Below the pieces are notes generated by a model. That model did not search any database. It saw only the letters and a program-made list of their open reading frames with translations, and was not told the DNA's origin. Below, in pieces: positions 17,267 to 26,211 of a stretch of 64,000 nucleotides of DNA; position 1 is the stretch's first letter, and the number at the start of each line of letters is the position of its first letter. Location of the stretch: positions 1-64,000 of the forward strand of contig NZ_CANBCC010000012.1 of assembly GCF_947366995.1 (NCBI RefSeq), written 5' to 3'. Source of the DNA: an uncultured Aquabacterium sp. Lineage in GTDB: Bacteria > Pseudomonadota > Gammaproteobacteria > Burkholderiales > Burkholderiaceae_C. The translations under genes were made by a program, and so were the position numbers.

Positions 17267-17712
17267 GCCATTCCAAACGCAGCCGCATCGGCTTGCTGCC
17301 CCGCTGGCAGCGACTGTCCGCCCACCTTGTCTTCACCGTGTGCGCCGTGTCGGGGCTCGGCTTTTTGCTGAAGCGTGAGGTTGGCCTGGATCTGGGCGAG
17401 GTGTCGGCCCACAGCATGCTGGTCTGGCACGGTGTGAGTTCGGCGCTCGCGCTGGTGGTGCTGGGATCGGTGTTGCCCGGCCATGTGCGGGGTGCCTGGA
17501 ACGCCCGGCGCAACCGGGCCACCGGCGTGCTGATGCTGGCCGTGATGGTGGTGCTCATGGCGACGGGCCTGCTGCTGTACTACGGGAGCGAGGAAGCGCG
17601 CGACACCACCGTGCTCGTGCACTGGGCGATCGGGCTGGCGGCGGTGGCGGCCTTTCCCCTGCACCTCGTCGTCGGCCGTCACTACCTGGCGAAGATGGCG
17701 TTCACGCGCTGA
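17263..17712 (+). CDS. small multi-TM protein (DUF4405/cytochrome b561-like)
   Basis: 149 aa; ATGA overlap with apbE; four hydrophobic segments with TM histidines (SAHLVF, LVWHGVSS, LVHWAIG, FPLHLVVGRHYL). Confidence 0.75.
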   Translation: MSHSKRSRIGLLPRWQRLSAHLVFTVCAVSGLGFLLKREVGLDLGEVSAHSMLVWHGVSSALALVVLGSVLPGHVRGAWNARRNRATGVLMLAVMVVLMATGLLLYYGSEEARDTTVLVHWAIGLAAVAAFPLHLVVGRHYLAKMAFTR

Positions 17713-17855
17713 GCCGGATCGTCCGCGGCCATGATCGGCGGTGCGCCTTCCGGGGGCCCTGGTGCTCGCCTTGCCACGCTGGCTGATCTGCCACCCCCGT
17801 CCGGGCGGCCGCCACAGGGTGTCGACCCTCCGGGGCCCATGGTAGGCTGACTTAC

Positions 17856-20057
17856 ATGCTGTTGCCCTCCAAGACCACCCTGCACCGCTGGCGTTTCTTT
17901 CGTGCCGGCGGCTTCGACCAAGTCCGCCTGGACACCGGTGCCGACCTTCTGAACCTGGCCCAGCTCGACCAGAAGCTGTGGGTGGCGCTGTCGTGCCCGA
18001 CCCAGGGCGTCGAGTTCGACCCACGCACGCTGGCGCTCATCGACGCAGACCACGACGGGCACGTGCGCGCGCCCGAACTGATCGGCGCCATCGACTGGGC
18101 TGCCACCCGCCTGAAGTCGGCCGACACGCTGGTTCAGGGCGGTGCGCTGAAGCTGAACGACATCGACGACAGCCACGATGACGGCCGCAAGCTGCTGGCC
18201 TCGGCGCGCGGCATCCTGGCCAGCCTCGGCAAGGCCGACGCGACCACCCTGACCGTGGACGACTGTGCCGACGTGGCCCGCATCTATGGCGGCATGGCCT
18301 TCAACGGCGATGGTGTGGTGACAGCCGCCGGGCAGGACGAGACGCTGGCCGCCGCCATCGGCACCATCGTGGCGCAAGTGGGCAGCAAGCCCGACCGCAG
18401 TGGCGAGGCCGGCATCGACCGCGACGCCCTCACCCGCTTCTTCGACGAAGCCCGTGCGCTGGTCGCCTGGCGTGCCGAGCCCGTGGCCAAGGCCGAACTG
18501 CAGCCCCTGGGCGCCGACACCGAAGCCGCGCTGGCCGCGCTGCAGGCTGTGCGCGCCAAGGTCGACGACTTCTTCATGCGCTGCCGCCTGGCGGCCTTCG
18601 ACCCACGCGCCGGTGGCCTGCTCAATGGCAGCGAAGACGACCTCAAGCGCATTGGCACCCAGGTGCTGGCTGGCGCCAGCGACGCCGACGTGGCGGCCCT
18701 GCCCCTGGCCTACGTGCAAAGCGGTGCCACCGTGCCGCTGGCCGGTGGCCTGAACCCCGCCTGGGCGGATGCTGTGGCCGCCATGCATGACCACGTGGTG
18801 GTCCCGCTGCTGGGTGCCCGCACCGAACTGAGCGAAGCCGACTGGGCGCAACTCAAGGCCCGGTTTGCGCCGCGCGAAGCCTGGCTGGCCGCCAAGCCGG
18901 CCACCGCGCTGGAAGCCGTCGATGCCGACGCCCTGGCCGCGCTCGTGGCCGGTGACGTGCACGCTCGCCTCAGCGCCCTGCTGGATCAGGACGAGGCCGC
19001 CGCCGAGCAGGCCGCGCTGATCGCCGATGTGGAGCGCCTGGTGCGCTACGTGCGCGACCTGGCCCGCCTGGCCAACAACTTCGTGTCCTTCACCGACTTC
19101 TACACCCGGCGCGACAAGGCCAGCTTCCAGGCCGGCACGCTCTACATCGACGGCCGCAGCTGCGACCTGTGCGTGAAGGTGCTCGACCCGGCCCGACATG
19201 CTGCGCTGGCCACGTTGTCGGGCGTCTACCTGGTCTATGTGGACTGCACCCGTGCGGGCCAGAAGGTCAGCATTGCCGCGGCCGTCACGGCAGGCGATTC
19301 GGACCAGCTCATGGTCGGCCGCAACGGCGTGTTCTACGACCGCGAGGGCCGCGACTGGGATGCCACCATCACCAAGATCGTGGACCACCCGATCAGCATC
19401 CGCCAGGCCTTCTGGTCTCCCTACAAGAAGGTGGTGCGCCTGATTGCCGAGCAGGCTCAGAAGTTCGCGGCCGCCAAGGCCAAGGCCGCCGATGACCTGG
19501 CCACGCAATCCGTGATCAAGGCCGGTGACAAGGTCACCACCGTGCCCGCGGCTGCGCCAGCACCCAACCAGCCGCCCGCGGCCTTCGATGTGGCCAAGTT
19601 CGCCGGCATCTTTGCGGCCCTGGGCCTGGCGGTGGGTGCCATCGGCACGGCGCTGGCTTCGGTGGTCACGGGCTTCATCGGCCTCAAGCCCTGGCAGATG
19701 CCGCTGGCGCTGCTGGGCCTGGTGCTGCTGATTTCGGGTCCGGCCATGGCCATGGCCTACTTCAAGCTGCGCAACCGCAACCTGGGCCCCATCCTGGATG
19801 CCAACGGCTGGGCCATCAACACCCGTGCGCGCATCAACATCGCATTCGGCACAGCGCTGACGCAGACGGCCCGTCTGCCCGACGGTGCCGACCGCGCGCT
19901 GATGGACCCGTATGCCGACAAGAAGAGCCGCTGGCCCTGGATCGTGCTGGCGCTGCTGGTGCTCGGCTGGATCACTGCCTATGCCACCGCGCCCGAGAAG
20001 GTGCACGAGCTGCTGCAGCCTCTGAGCGCCCCGGCGGCGTCGGCGCCCAAGGCCTGA
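17856..20057 (+). CDS. conserved hypothetical protein with EF-hand-like loop and C-terminal TM segments
   Basis: 733 aa; DADHDGHVRAPEL fits an EF-hand loop; C-terminal hydrophobic segments. Confidence 0.7.
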   Translation: MLLPSKTTLHRWRFFRAGGFDQVRLDTGADLLNLAQLDQKLWVALSCPTQGVEFDPRTLALIDADHDGHVRAPELIGAIDWAATRLKSADTLVQGGALKLNDIDDSHDDGRKLLASARGILASLGKADATTLTVDDCADVARIYGGMAFNGDGVVTAAGQDETLAAAIGTIVAQVGSKPDRSGEAGIDRDALTRFFDEARALVAWRAEPVAKAELQPLGADTEAALAALQAVRAKVDDFFMRCRLAAFDPRAGGLLNGSEDDLKRIGTQVLAGASDADVAALPLAYVQSGATVPLAGGLNPAWADAVAAMHDHVVVPLLGARTELSEADWAQLKARFAPREAWLAAKPATALEAVDADALAALVAGDVHARLSALLDQDEAAAEQAALIADVERLVRYVRDLARLANNFVSFTDFYTRRDKASFQAGTLYIDGRSCDLCVKVLDPARHAALATLSGVYLVYVDCTRAGQKVSIAAAVTAGDSDQLMVGRNGVFYDREGRDWDATITKIVDHPISIRQAFWSPYKKVVRLIAEQAQKFAAAKAKAADDLATQSVIKAGDKVTTVPAAAPAPNQPPAAFDVAKFAGIFAALGLAVGAIGTALASVVTGFIGLKPWQMPLALLGLVLLISGPAMAMAYFKLRNRNLGPILDANGWAINTRARINIAFGTALTQTARLPDGADRALMDPYADKKSRWPWIVLALLVLGWITAYATAPEKVHELLQPLSAPAASAPKA

Positions 20058-20061
20058 TTGA

Positions 20062-21723
20062 TCAGCGCCGTGCGCGCCCCACCCCGTTGCACAGCGCCTG
20101 GATCGACGCCTTGGTGGTGTTGGCGTCCACGCCGGCCCCGAAGGTCGAGCGGCCACCCACTCCCACTTCGATGATCGCGCAGGCGCGGGCGCTGCCGTCG
20201 TCGTGGGCCGAGGCCATGGCGCGTTCCTCGAAGCCGTGCACCTCCACGTCGATGCCGGCCGACTTGAAGGCCTGCACCGCCGCGTGGATCGGGCCGTTGC
20301 CGTGGCCGGTCAGGCGCCGTTCCTGACCGTCGATCTGCACGGTCAGCTCGATGGTCTCGCCGCCATCCTGCTCGGCCACGCGGTGGCCGATGTAGCGCAC
20401 CGGGTGCGTGCCTTCACCGAGGTAGGTCCGGCCAAAGAGCTGCCAGATGTCGGCCGAGCTCAGCTCGCCACCCTGCTGGTCGGCGACCTCCTGCACCACG
20501 GCCGAGAACTCGATCTGCATGCGGCGCGACATCACCACGCCGTGGTCGGTTTCCAGCAAATAGGCCACCCCACCCTTGCCCGATTGGCTGTTGACGCGGA
20601 TCACCGAGTCGTAGCTGCGCCCGAGGTCGGCCGGGTCAATCGGGAGGTAAGGAACGTTCCACAACGCGCCAGCCTTTTGAGCGGCGAACCCCTTCTTGAT
20701 CGCGTCCTGGTGGGACCCCGAGAAGGCTGTGAAGACCAGGTCACCCGCGTAAGGGTGCCGTGGGTGAACGGGCAGCTGGGTACAGTGCTCGGCGGTGCGC
20801 ACCACGGACTGGATGTCGGAGAAATCCAGCCCCGGGTGCACGCCCTGGGTGTAGAGGTTCAGGGCGAGGGTCACGAGGTCGACGTTGCCGGTGCGCTCGC
20901 CATTGCCGAAGAGGCAACCTTCGACGCGATCGGCGCCGGCCATCAGGCCGAGTTCGGCGGCGGCCACGGCGGTGCCGCGGTCGTTGTGCGGGTGCAGGCT
21001 CAGGATCACGCTGTCGCGGCGGGCCAGGTGGCGGTGCATCCACTCGATCTGGTCGGCGTACACGTTGGGCGTGGTGAGCTCCACCGTGGTCGGCAGGTTG
21101 AGGATCACCTTGCGAGCCGGTGTGGCGCCCCAGGCCTCGGTCACGGCGTCACACACTTCGAGGGCGAAGTCGAGTTCGGTGCCGGTGAAGGTTTCGGGGC
21201 TGTACTCGAGCTGGATCTCGGTCTCGGGCATGGTGGCCGCGATCTCGCGCACCAGCTTCACGCCGACCACGGCCATCTCGCGCACCTCGTCGCGCGTCAT
21301 GTTGAACACGATGTCGCGGAAGGGCTTGGAGGTGGCGTTGTAGACGTGGACGATGGCCTTCTTCGCGCCGCGCACCGATTCCATCGTGCGGCGGATCAGG
21401 TGCTCGCGCGCCTGGGTCAACACCTCAATGGTGACGTCTTCCGGGATGAGCTGCTCTTCGATGAGCTTGCGCACGAAGTTGAAATCGGTGTCCGAGGCCG
21501 AGGGGAAGGCCACCTCGATCTCCTTGAGGCCGATGGCGCACAAGGTCTGGAACATGCGCAGCTTCTTCTCGCCGTTCATCGGCTCGAAGAGCGACTGGTT
21601 GCCGTCGCGCAGGTCGGTGCTCATCCAGATCGGCGGTTTGCTGATGACCTGGTTCGGCCAGGTGCGGTCGGTCAAGCCGACGGGCTTGAACGGGGTGTAC
21701 TTGGTCTGCGGGTGGGCGAGCAT
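20062..21723 (-). CDS. leuA: 2-isopropylmalate synthase
   Basis: 553 aa; [90 protein letters not shown]. Confidence 0.97.
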   Translation of the reverse strand: MLAHPQTKYTPFKPVGLTDRTWPNQVISKPPIWMSTDLRDGNQSLFEPMNGEKKLRMFQTLCAIGLKEIEVAFPSASDTDFNFVRKLIEEQLIPEDVTIEVLTQAREHLIRRTMESVRGAKKAIVHVYNATSKPFRDIVFNMTRDEVREMAVVGVKLVREIAATMPETEIQLEYSPETFTGTELDFALEVCDAVTEAWGATPARKVILNLPTTVELTTPNVYADQIEWMHRHLARRDSVILSLHPHNDRGTAVAAAELGLMAGADRVEGCLFGNGERTGNVDLVTLALNLYTQGVHPGLDFSDIQSVVRTAEHCTQLPVHPRHPYAGDLVFTAFSGSHQDAIKKGFAAQKAGALWNVPYLPIDPADLGRSYDSVIRVNSQSGKGGVAYLLETDHGVVMSRRMQIEFSAVVQEVADQQGGELSSADIWQLFGRTYLGEGTHPVRYIGHRVAEQDGGETIELTVQIDGQERRLTGHGNGPIHAAVQAFKSAGIDVEVHGFEERAMASAHDDGSARACAIIEVGVGGRSTFGAGVDANTTKASIQALCNGVGRARR

Positions 21724-21863
21724 GGCGGGGCCTTTGTTCTGATGCGAGGGGCGTTCGTCGATGGGAAGAATCTTATGTGGCCTGCCTTGGAATAGGCTGC
21801 CTATTTCGTGCCCTCTTCGCCCTGGTTTTGGCAGAAAATTGCGCCATCAAACGGAGAAACGGC

Positions 21864-22331
21864 ATGATCACCGAACTGACCCGCCACGACCGGCAGATCC
21901 TCGCCATCCTGCAGACGGAAGGGCGCATCAGCAACCAGGACCTGGCCGAGCGCATCGGCCTGTCGCCGTCGCCCTGCCTGCGGCGGGTGCGGATGCTGGA
22001 GGAAGCCGGGCTGATCACCGGCTACCGCGCCATGGTGGATGCGCGCAAGCTGGGCCTGACGCTGATGGCGCTCATCGGGATCTCGATGGACAAGCACACG
22101 CCCGAGCGATTCCAGTCGCTCGAGGCGGTGATCCGAGACATCCCGGAGGTGCTGGAGTGCCTGCTGATCACAGGGCAGCAGGCGGATTACCAGCTCAAGG
22201 TGGTGGTGCGCGACATGGACGCGTACCAGCACCTGCTGCTCAACCAGATCACGCGCATCGAGGGCGTGACCGGGGTGCACACCAGTTTCGTGCTGCGCCG
22301 CGTGGTCGACCGCACGGCGCTGCCGGTGTGA
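21864..22331 (+). CDS. Lrp/AsnC family transcriptional regulator
   Basis: 155 aa; LTRHDRQILAILQTEGRISNQDLAERIGLSPSPCLRRVRMLEEAGLITGY. Confidence 0.93.
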   Translation: MITELTRHDRQILAILQTEGRISNQDLAERIGLSPSPCLRRVRMLEEAGLITGYRAMVDARKLGLTLMALIGISMDKHTPERFQSLEAVIRDIPEVLECLLITGQQADYQLKVVVRDMDAYQHLLLNQITRIEGVTGVHTSFVLRRVVDRTALPV

Positions 22332-22334
22332 GCG

Positions 22335-22844
22335 TCAACTCACCAGATAACGCCCGTTCTTGCGCGGGCCGTGCGCGTTCTTGGCTTCGCGCAGGGCCTT
22401 GCAGGCGTCGTGCGGCGTCATGCCGATGGCCCGCAGGAACTCGTCGCGCAGCTCGAGGATGTCGTCGATGGTCTCTTCCGAGGCCTCGATGAGGTAGCCC
22501 TCCAGACGCTGCAATTCGTCGATCTGGCTTTCGCTGAAGGTGGGCGTGGCCCAGGTGGGCATGGTGTCGCACGGGGCGAGGCCCCAGGCGGCGGGCTGGC
22601 GGTGCACCTCGGCCTCGACCAGGCGGGTGGTCAGGTCTTCCAGGGCCGTCATGCCGAGGTCTTCGGGCAGGCTGTGCTCGATCACCTGGGCCGCGACCAC
22701 GCGGGGCTCCGCGATGTCGAAGACCACCCGGCACAGCAACTCGTCCCCGTAGGGATGAAGCTGATGCCGCCAGTGCCCTTCGTACAACCGGGCCGGGGCG
22801 ATGGGTTGATCACTGTCCGTCGAAACATTGCTGAACCGGATCAT
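22335..22844 (-). CDS. hypothetical protein
   Basis: 169-aa ORF with coding-like composition, tail to tail with the Lrp gene. Confidence 0.6.
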   Translation of the reverse strand: MIRFSNVSTDSDQPIAPARLYEGHWRHQLHPYGDELLCRVVFDIAEPRVVAAQVIEHSLPEDLGMTALEDLTTRLVEAEVHRQPAAWGLAPCDTMPTWATPTFSESQIDELQRLEGYLIEASEETIDDILELRDEFLRAIGMTPHDACKALREAKNAHGPRKNGRYLVS

Positions 22845-22969
22845 GGCGCCTTCCTTGTCTGCTGCTCAGGAAACCCGCTTCCATCATGCCCAAACCGGGG
22901 CCGCGGCGCTGCAACTAATTTGCGTCAGTGGCCGCGCAGGGCTTTTTGTCACGAACCGGCCGGCTTGGG

Positions 22970-23920
22970 CTACGCTGTGGGGCTGCGATAGAGGAGCACT
23001 TTCAGTGCCCGGTCGGGCGCCACGTCCACGAAAGCGGGCGGATTCGGCAGCCGGCCCTCGAAGATCAGCTCGGGTGCCTCGGCGGCCACGAGGTCCTGCA
23101 GAAACGCGGGGCCCAGCTTGGGCGAGTTCAGGCACAGCATGGCGTGGCCCCCCGGCATCAGCAGATCGGGCAGGCGGCGCACCAGGCGGGCGTAGTCCTT
23201 TTCGGCCACGAAGCTGCCCTTCTGGTAGGTGGGCGGGTCGAGCACGATGAGGTCGTACGGGCCCCCGCGGCCGATCTTGCCCCACGAGCTGAAGATGTCG
23301 TGCGGCAGAAAGCTCGCGTCCTTGCCCAGCCCGTTGAGCTGGTGGTTCTGCTTGCCGGTGTTGAGCGCCCCGGCGGCCATGTCGACGTTGACCACCTGCG
23401 CCGCGCCCGCCTGCAGCGCCACCACCGAGAACGCACACGTGTAGGCAAACAGGTTGAGCACCTTGAAGCGCGGCCGGGTGGCGACCGCCTGGGCCACGTG
23501 CTCGCGCACCCAGCGGCGGCCCTCTGCCATGTCGAGGAAGAGACCGTGGTTCATGGCGCGCAGCAGGTGCACCTTGAAGCGCGCGCCCTGCTCCGTCACC
23601 ACGTGGGGATCGGGCACCGTGCCGCACAGCAGGCGCGTGTCGGCGCGCACCTCGTCGCGGTGCTGGAAGACCAGGTTGAGCGGCTCGCCCGGGGCGATGG
23701 CGGCCCAGCGTGCGGCCAGCGCGGCCTGCAGCGTGGCCAGTTCGTCGTCGGTGGCGGGCTGGTAGCTGGTCAGCAGGAAGACCGGCGGGTAGGCGTCGAG
23801 CGCCCACTGTTCGCACCCGGGGTGGGCGCCGCCGCGGCCGTGGAACAGGCGCTGGGCCTCGGTGGGGGTGGCCGGCAGGGCGGCGATGGCGTCAAGCAGG
23901 GGCTGCAGAGGGGTGGGCAC
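22970..23920 (-). CDS. class I SAM-dependent methyltransferase (RlmI/RlmK-like)
   Basis: KVLNLFAYTCAFSVVALQAGAAQVVNVDMA...LIVLDPPTYQKGSF; GTG start assumed at 23920. Confidence 0.85.
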   Translation of the reverse strand: MPTPLQPLLDAIAALPATPTEAQRLFHGRGGAHPGCEQWALDAYPPVFLLTSYQPATDDELATLQAALAARWAAIAPGEPLNLVFQHRDEVRADTRLLCGTVPDPHVVTEQGARFKVHLLRAMNHGLFLDMAEGRRWVREHVAQAVATRPRFKVLNLFAYTCAFSVVALQAGAAQVVNVDMAAGALNTGKQNHQLNGLGKDASFLPHDIFSSWGKIGRGGPYDLIVLDPPTYQKGSFVAEKDYARLVRRLPDLLMPGGHAMLCLNSPKLGPAFLQDLVAAEAPELIFEGRLPNPPAFVDVAPDRALKVLLYRSPTA

Positions 23921-23975
23921 GGCGAAGCAAGGGCGGCACAGGAAGCCGCCGATTGTCCTCGCATCGCGTGGCGGG

Positions 23976-25037
23976 CTAGAAGGTGCCGCGGTACAGCGCG
24001 CACGACTGGCACACGGCGGGCGGCGTGTCGCTGGCCAGCGCAGTGCGGAAGGCGGTGGCCACCGGGCCGGCCCACACACCGGGCACATCGGGCGCGCCGG
24101 GGCCCGCAGGTGTGCCGAACACATTGCCCAGCGTGGCGCGGTCGGCGGTGGCCACCATGCAGCACGGCAGCATCTCGCCGGCTGCGGTGAGGTAGAGCTG
24201 CTCGGAGGGCCAGTTGCACTTCGGCCCGTTGGGCTGTGCGGGCGGAGGCGTGAGCCGCGGCAGGTGGAGCGTGAAGCCGAGCGAGGCGGCGAGCGCCCGG
24301 GCTTGCGCGAACACGGCGTCAGCGCGCGGCAGGTCGTCGGGCGTGAGCTCGGCGGTGTCGCAGTACTGGCGGATGGGAATGTAGCGGGCGGGCAGATCGG
24401 GCTGGGTCAGGTCGCTCGAGAGGCGCTGCACCAACAGCTCGCGCACGCCGTGGCCATGCAGCAGGCGGATCAAGGCCGGCAGTTCGGGCAGGTTGGCGCG
24501 CATCAGCACCATCACGCCCCGCACGTGCAGCGGGCTGGCCGTGGCGTTGCGGGCGGCCACCAGGCGGTCGAGGTTGCGCATTACCTTGTCGAACGAAGCG
24601 CCGCGGCGAACGGCCTCGTACACCGGCGCGGTGGCGCCATCGAGCGAGACCGACAGCGAAGCCAGCCCGCTGGTCACGCAGCGCCAGGCGCGGGCCTCGG
24701 TAAGCAGCGTGAGGTTGGAGTTGGTGGAGACCTCGATGCCGCGCTGGGCCGCCAGCTCGACCATGTCGAAGAACTGGGGGTGCAGCATGGGCTCGCCCAG
24801 GCCCTGCAGGTGCAGGCGCTTGAGCGTGGGCAGCTGGTCGAGGATGGCGGTGAACTGCGCCAGCGGCATCTCGGTCACCACGTCACCGCGGTCGTTGACG
24901 GTGCACATGCGGCAGGCCAGATTGCAGCGGCCGATGGGTTCGATCTGCGCGAAGTCGGGCGGCGGGGGCCCGGGCGGGATGGCGGCCGGCACGTCGGGCG
25001 TGGCGGTGTGCGCAGGCCGGGTCATCGTCAGCGTCAT
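23976..25037 (-). CDS. radical SAM/SPASM-like protein
   Basis: CNLACRMCTVN (CxxxCxxC) and C-terminal Cys cluster CNW...MLPCCM...VCQSC. Confidence 0.88.
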   Translation of the reverse strand: MTLTMTRPAHTATPDVPAAIPPGPPPPDFAQIEPIGRCNLACRMCTVNDRGDVVTEMPLAQFTAILDQLPTLKRLHLQGLGEPMLHPQFFDMVELAAQRGIEVSTNSNLTLLTEARAWRCVTSGLASLSVSLDGATAPVYEAVRRGASFDKVMRNLDRLVAARNATASPLHVRGVMVLMRANLPELPALIRLLHGHGVRELLVQRLSSDLTQPDLPARYIPIRQYCDTAELTPDDLPRADAVFAQARALAASLGFTLHLPRLTPPPAQPNGPKCNWPSEQLYLTAAGEMLPCCMVATADRATLGNVFGTPAGPGAPDVPGVWAGPVATAFRTALASDTPPAVCQSCALYRGTF

Positions 25038-25050
25038 CGTGGTTCCTTGC

Positions 25051-26034
25051 TCAGCGGGGGCGGTTGTTCAGGGGATGCGGCATCGGCGTGGACGACACGG
25101 CGTGCTCGTCGTCCAGACAGGCGGGCGCGGGCTGCAGCGCATGCGGGCGATAGACCTCGAGCCAGCGCCGCAGCACATCGGGCGGCACGGGGCGGCGCTC
25201 GGCCAGCACCCAGGGCAGCGCGCGCAGGGCCTCGCGCAGCACCGCGCCGATGAGGCCGGCGGCCCGCGCCTCGCGCAGGATCTGGCGCGACTCGCTGAGC
25301 GCCCAGCGCCACGGCAGGCGCAGCCAAGGGATCCACAGCCGGTTGCGCAGTGTGACGAGGCGCCGGTGGCTCGCATCGCGTGCGGCCGATGGGTGGTGGT
25401 GCGTGACCACCTGCGGCGCATACGCGATCCAGCCGCCGCGGGCGGCGAGGTCGAGCGCCATCAGCACCTCTTCGGCGCCGAGGAAGAAGCGGGGTTCGTA
25501 GCCGCCCACCGCGCGAAACGCGTCAGTGCGCATCACCACCGCGCCGGCCATGAAGCTGACCAGCGCGGGGCCAGGCAAGGGCGGCCCGGGCGGCGGCGTG
25601 ACGGGGCTGCGGGCCATGGCCTCGCAGGCCGGGTCGAAGCGGTTGTCGGGCCCCACCAGCACGCGGGCCGACAGGGCGACCACGCGCGGGTCGGCATCGA
25701 GCACGGCGGTGGCGGTGGCGAGGGCGCCGGGCTCCCACCAGGTGTCGTCGTCGCAGAAGGCCACGTAGGGCGTGGTGACCTCGGCCACGCCGCGGTTGCG
25801 GCCAGCGGCGCCTTCGTTGCGCGGGCAGAGCACCAGCCGGGCCTGGCCCCAACCGGGGATGCGGGTGGGATCGACTGCCGGGCTGGAGGCGTTGTCGACC
25901 ACGATGACGGGCGGCTGCTCGGGCAGCGCGGCCAGATGCTGAAGCATGCGCGCGAGCTCGGTGGGACGGTTGTGGGTGAGCACGACGATGCTCACGCGGG
26001 GGCGCGCGGGCGCGGGGTCGTGGCGGTCGTCCAT
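25051..26034 (-). CDS. family 2 glycosyltransferase
   Basis: PRVSIVVLTHNRPTELARMLQHLAAL..VIVVDNASS...VAFCDDDTWWEPGAL. Confidence 0.88.
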   Translation of the reverse strand: MDDRHDPAPARPRVSIVVLTHNRPTELARMLQHLAALPEQPPVIVVDNASSPAVDPTRIPGWGQARLVLCPRNEGAAGRNRGVAEVTTPYVAFCDDDTWWEPGALATATAVLDADPRVVALSARVLVGPDNRFDPACEAMARSPVTPPPGPPLPGPALVSFMAGAVVMRTDAFRAVGGYEPRFFLGAEEVLMALDLAARGGWIAYAPQVVTHHHPSAARDASHRRLVTLRNRLWIPWLRLPWRWALSESRQILREARAAGLIGAVLREALRALPWVLAERRPVPPDVLRRWLEVYRPHALQPAPACLDDEHAVSSTPMPHPLNNRPR

Positions 26035-26211
26035 CGAGGGCTCCTTGTGAACGCAGGGTCGCCAAGGTGGGCAAGCGGTGTGCCGTGCAGCAGATGTGTC
26101 ACACCGCATGAGCCACACGGGCCATGCGCGTGTCATGCCGGCGTCGTCATCACCGCGACACACGGCCGCTCCACCATCGCGCCCCGCTGTAGTCCCTTTT
26201 TTGCAGAAACG

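Noticed and set aside
17682-20156. 824-aa minus-strand ORF opposite the EF-hand protein
   Set aside because: Same GC-skew artefact; low-complexity Gly/Arg/His composition.
20203-21795. 530-aa plus-strand ORF opposite leuA
   Set aside because: Antisense shadow of a certain leuA gene.
24493-26211. N-terminal half of the 1172-aa ORF before the EAL domain
   Set aside because: Antisense to radical SAM and GT2 genes; the real start is probably ATG 26212.
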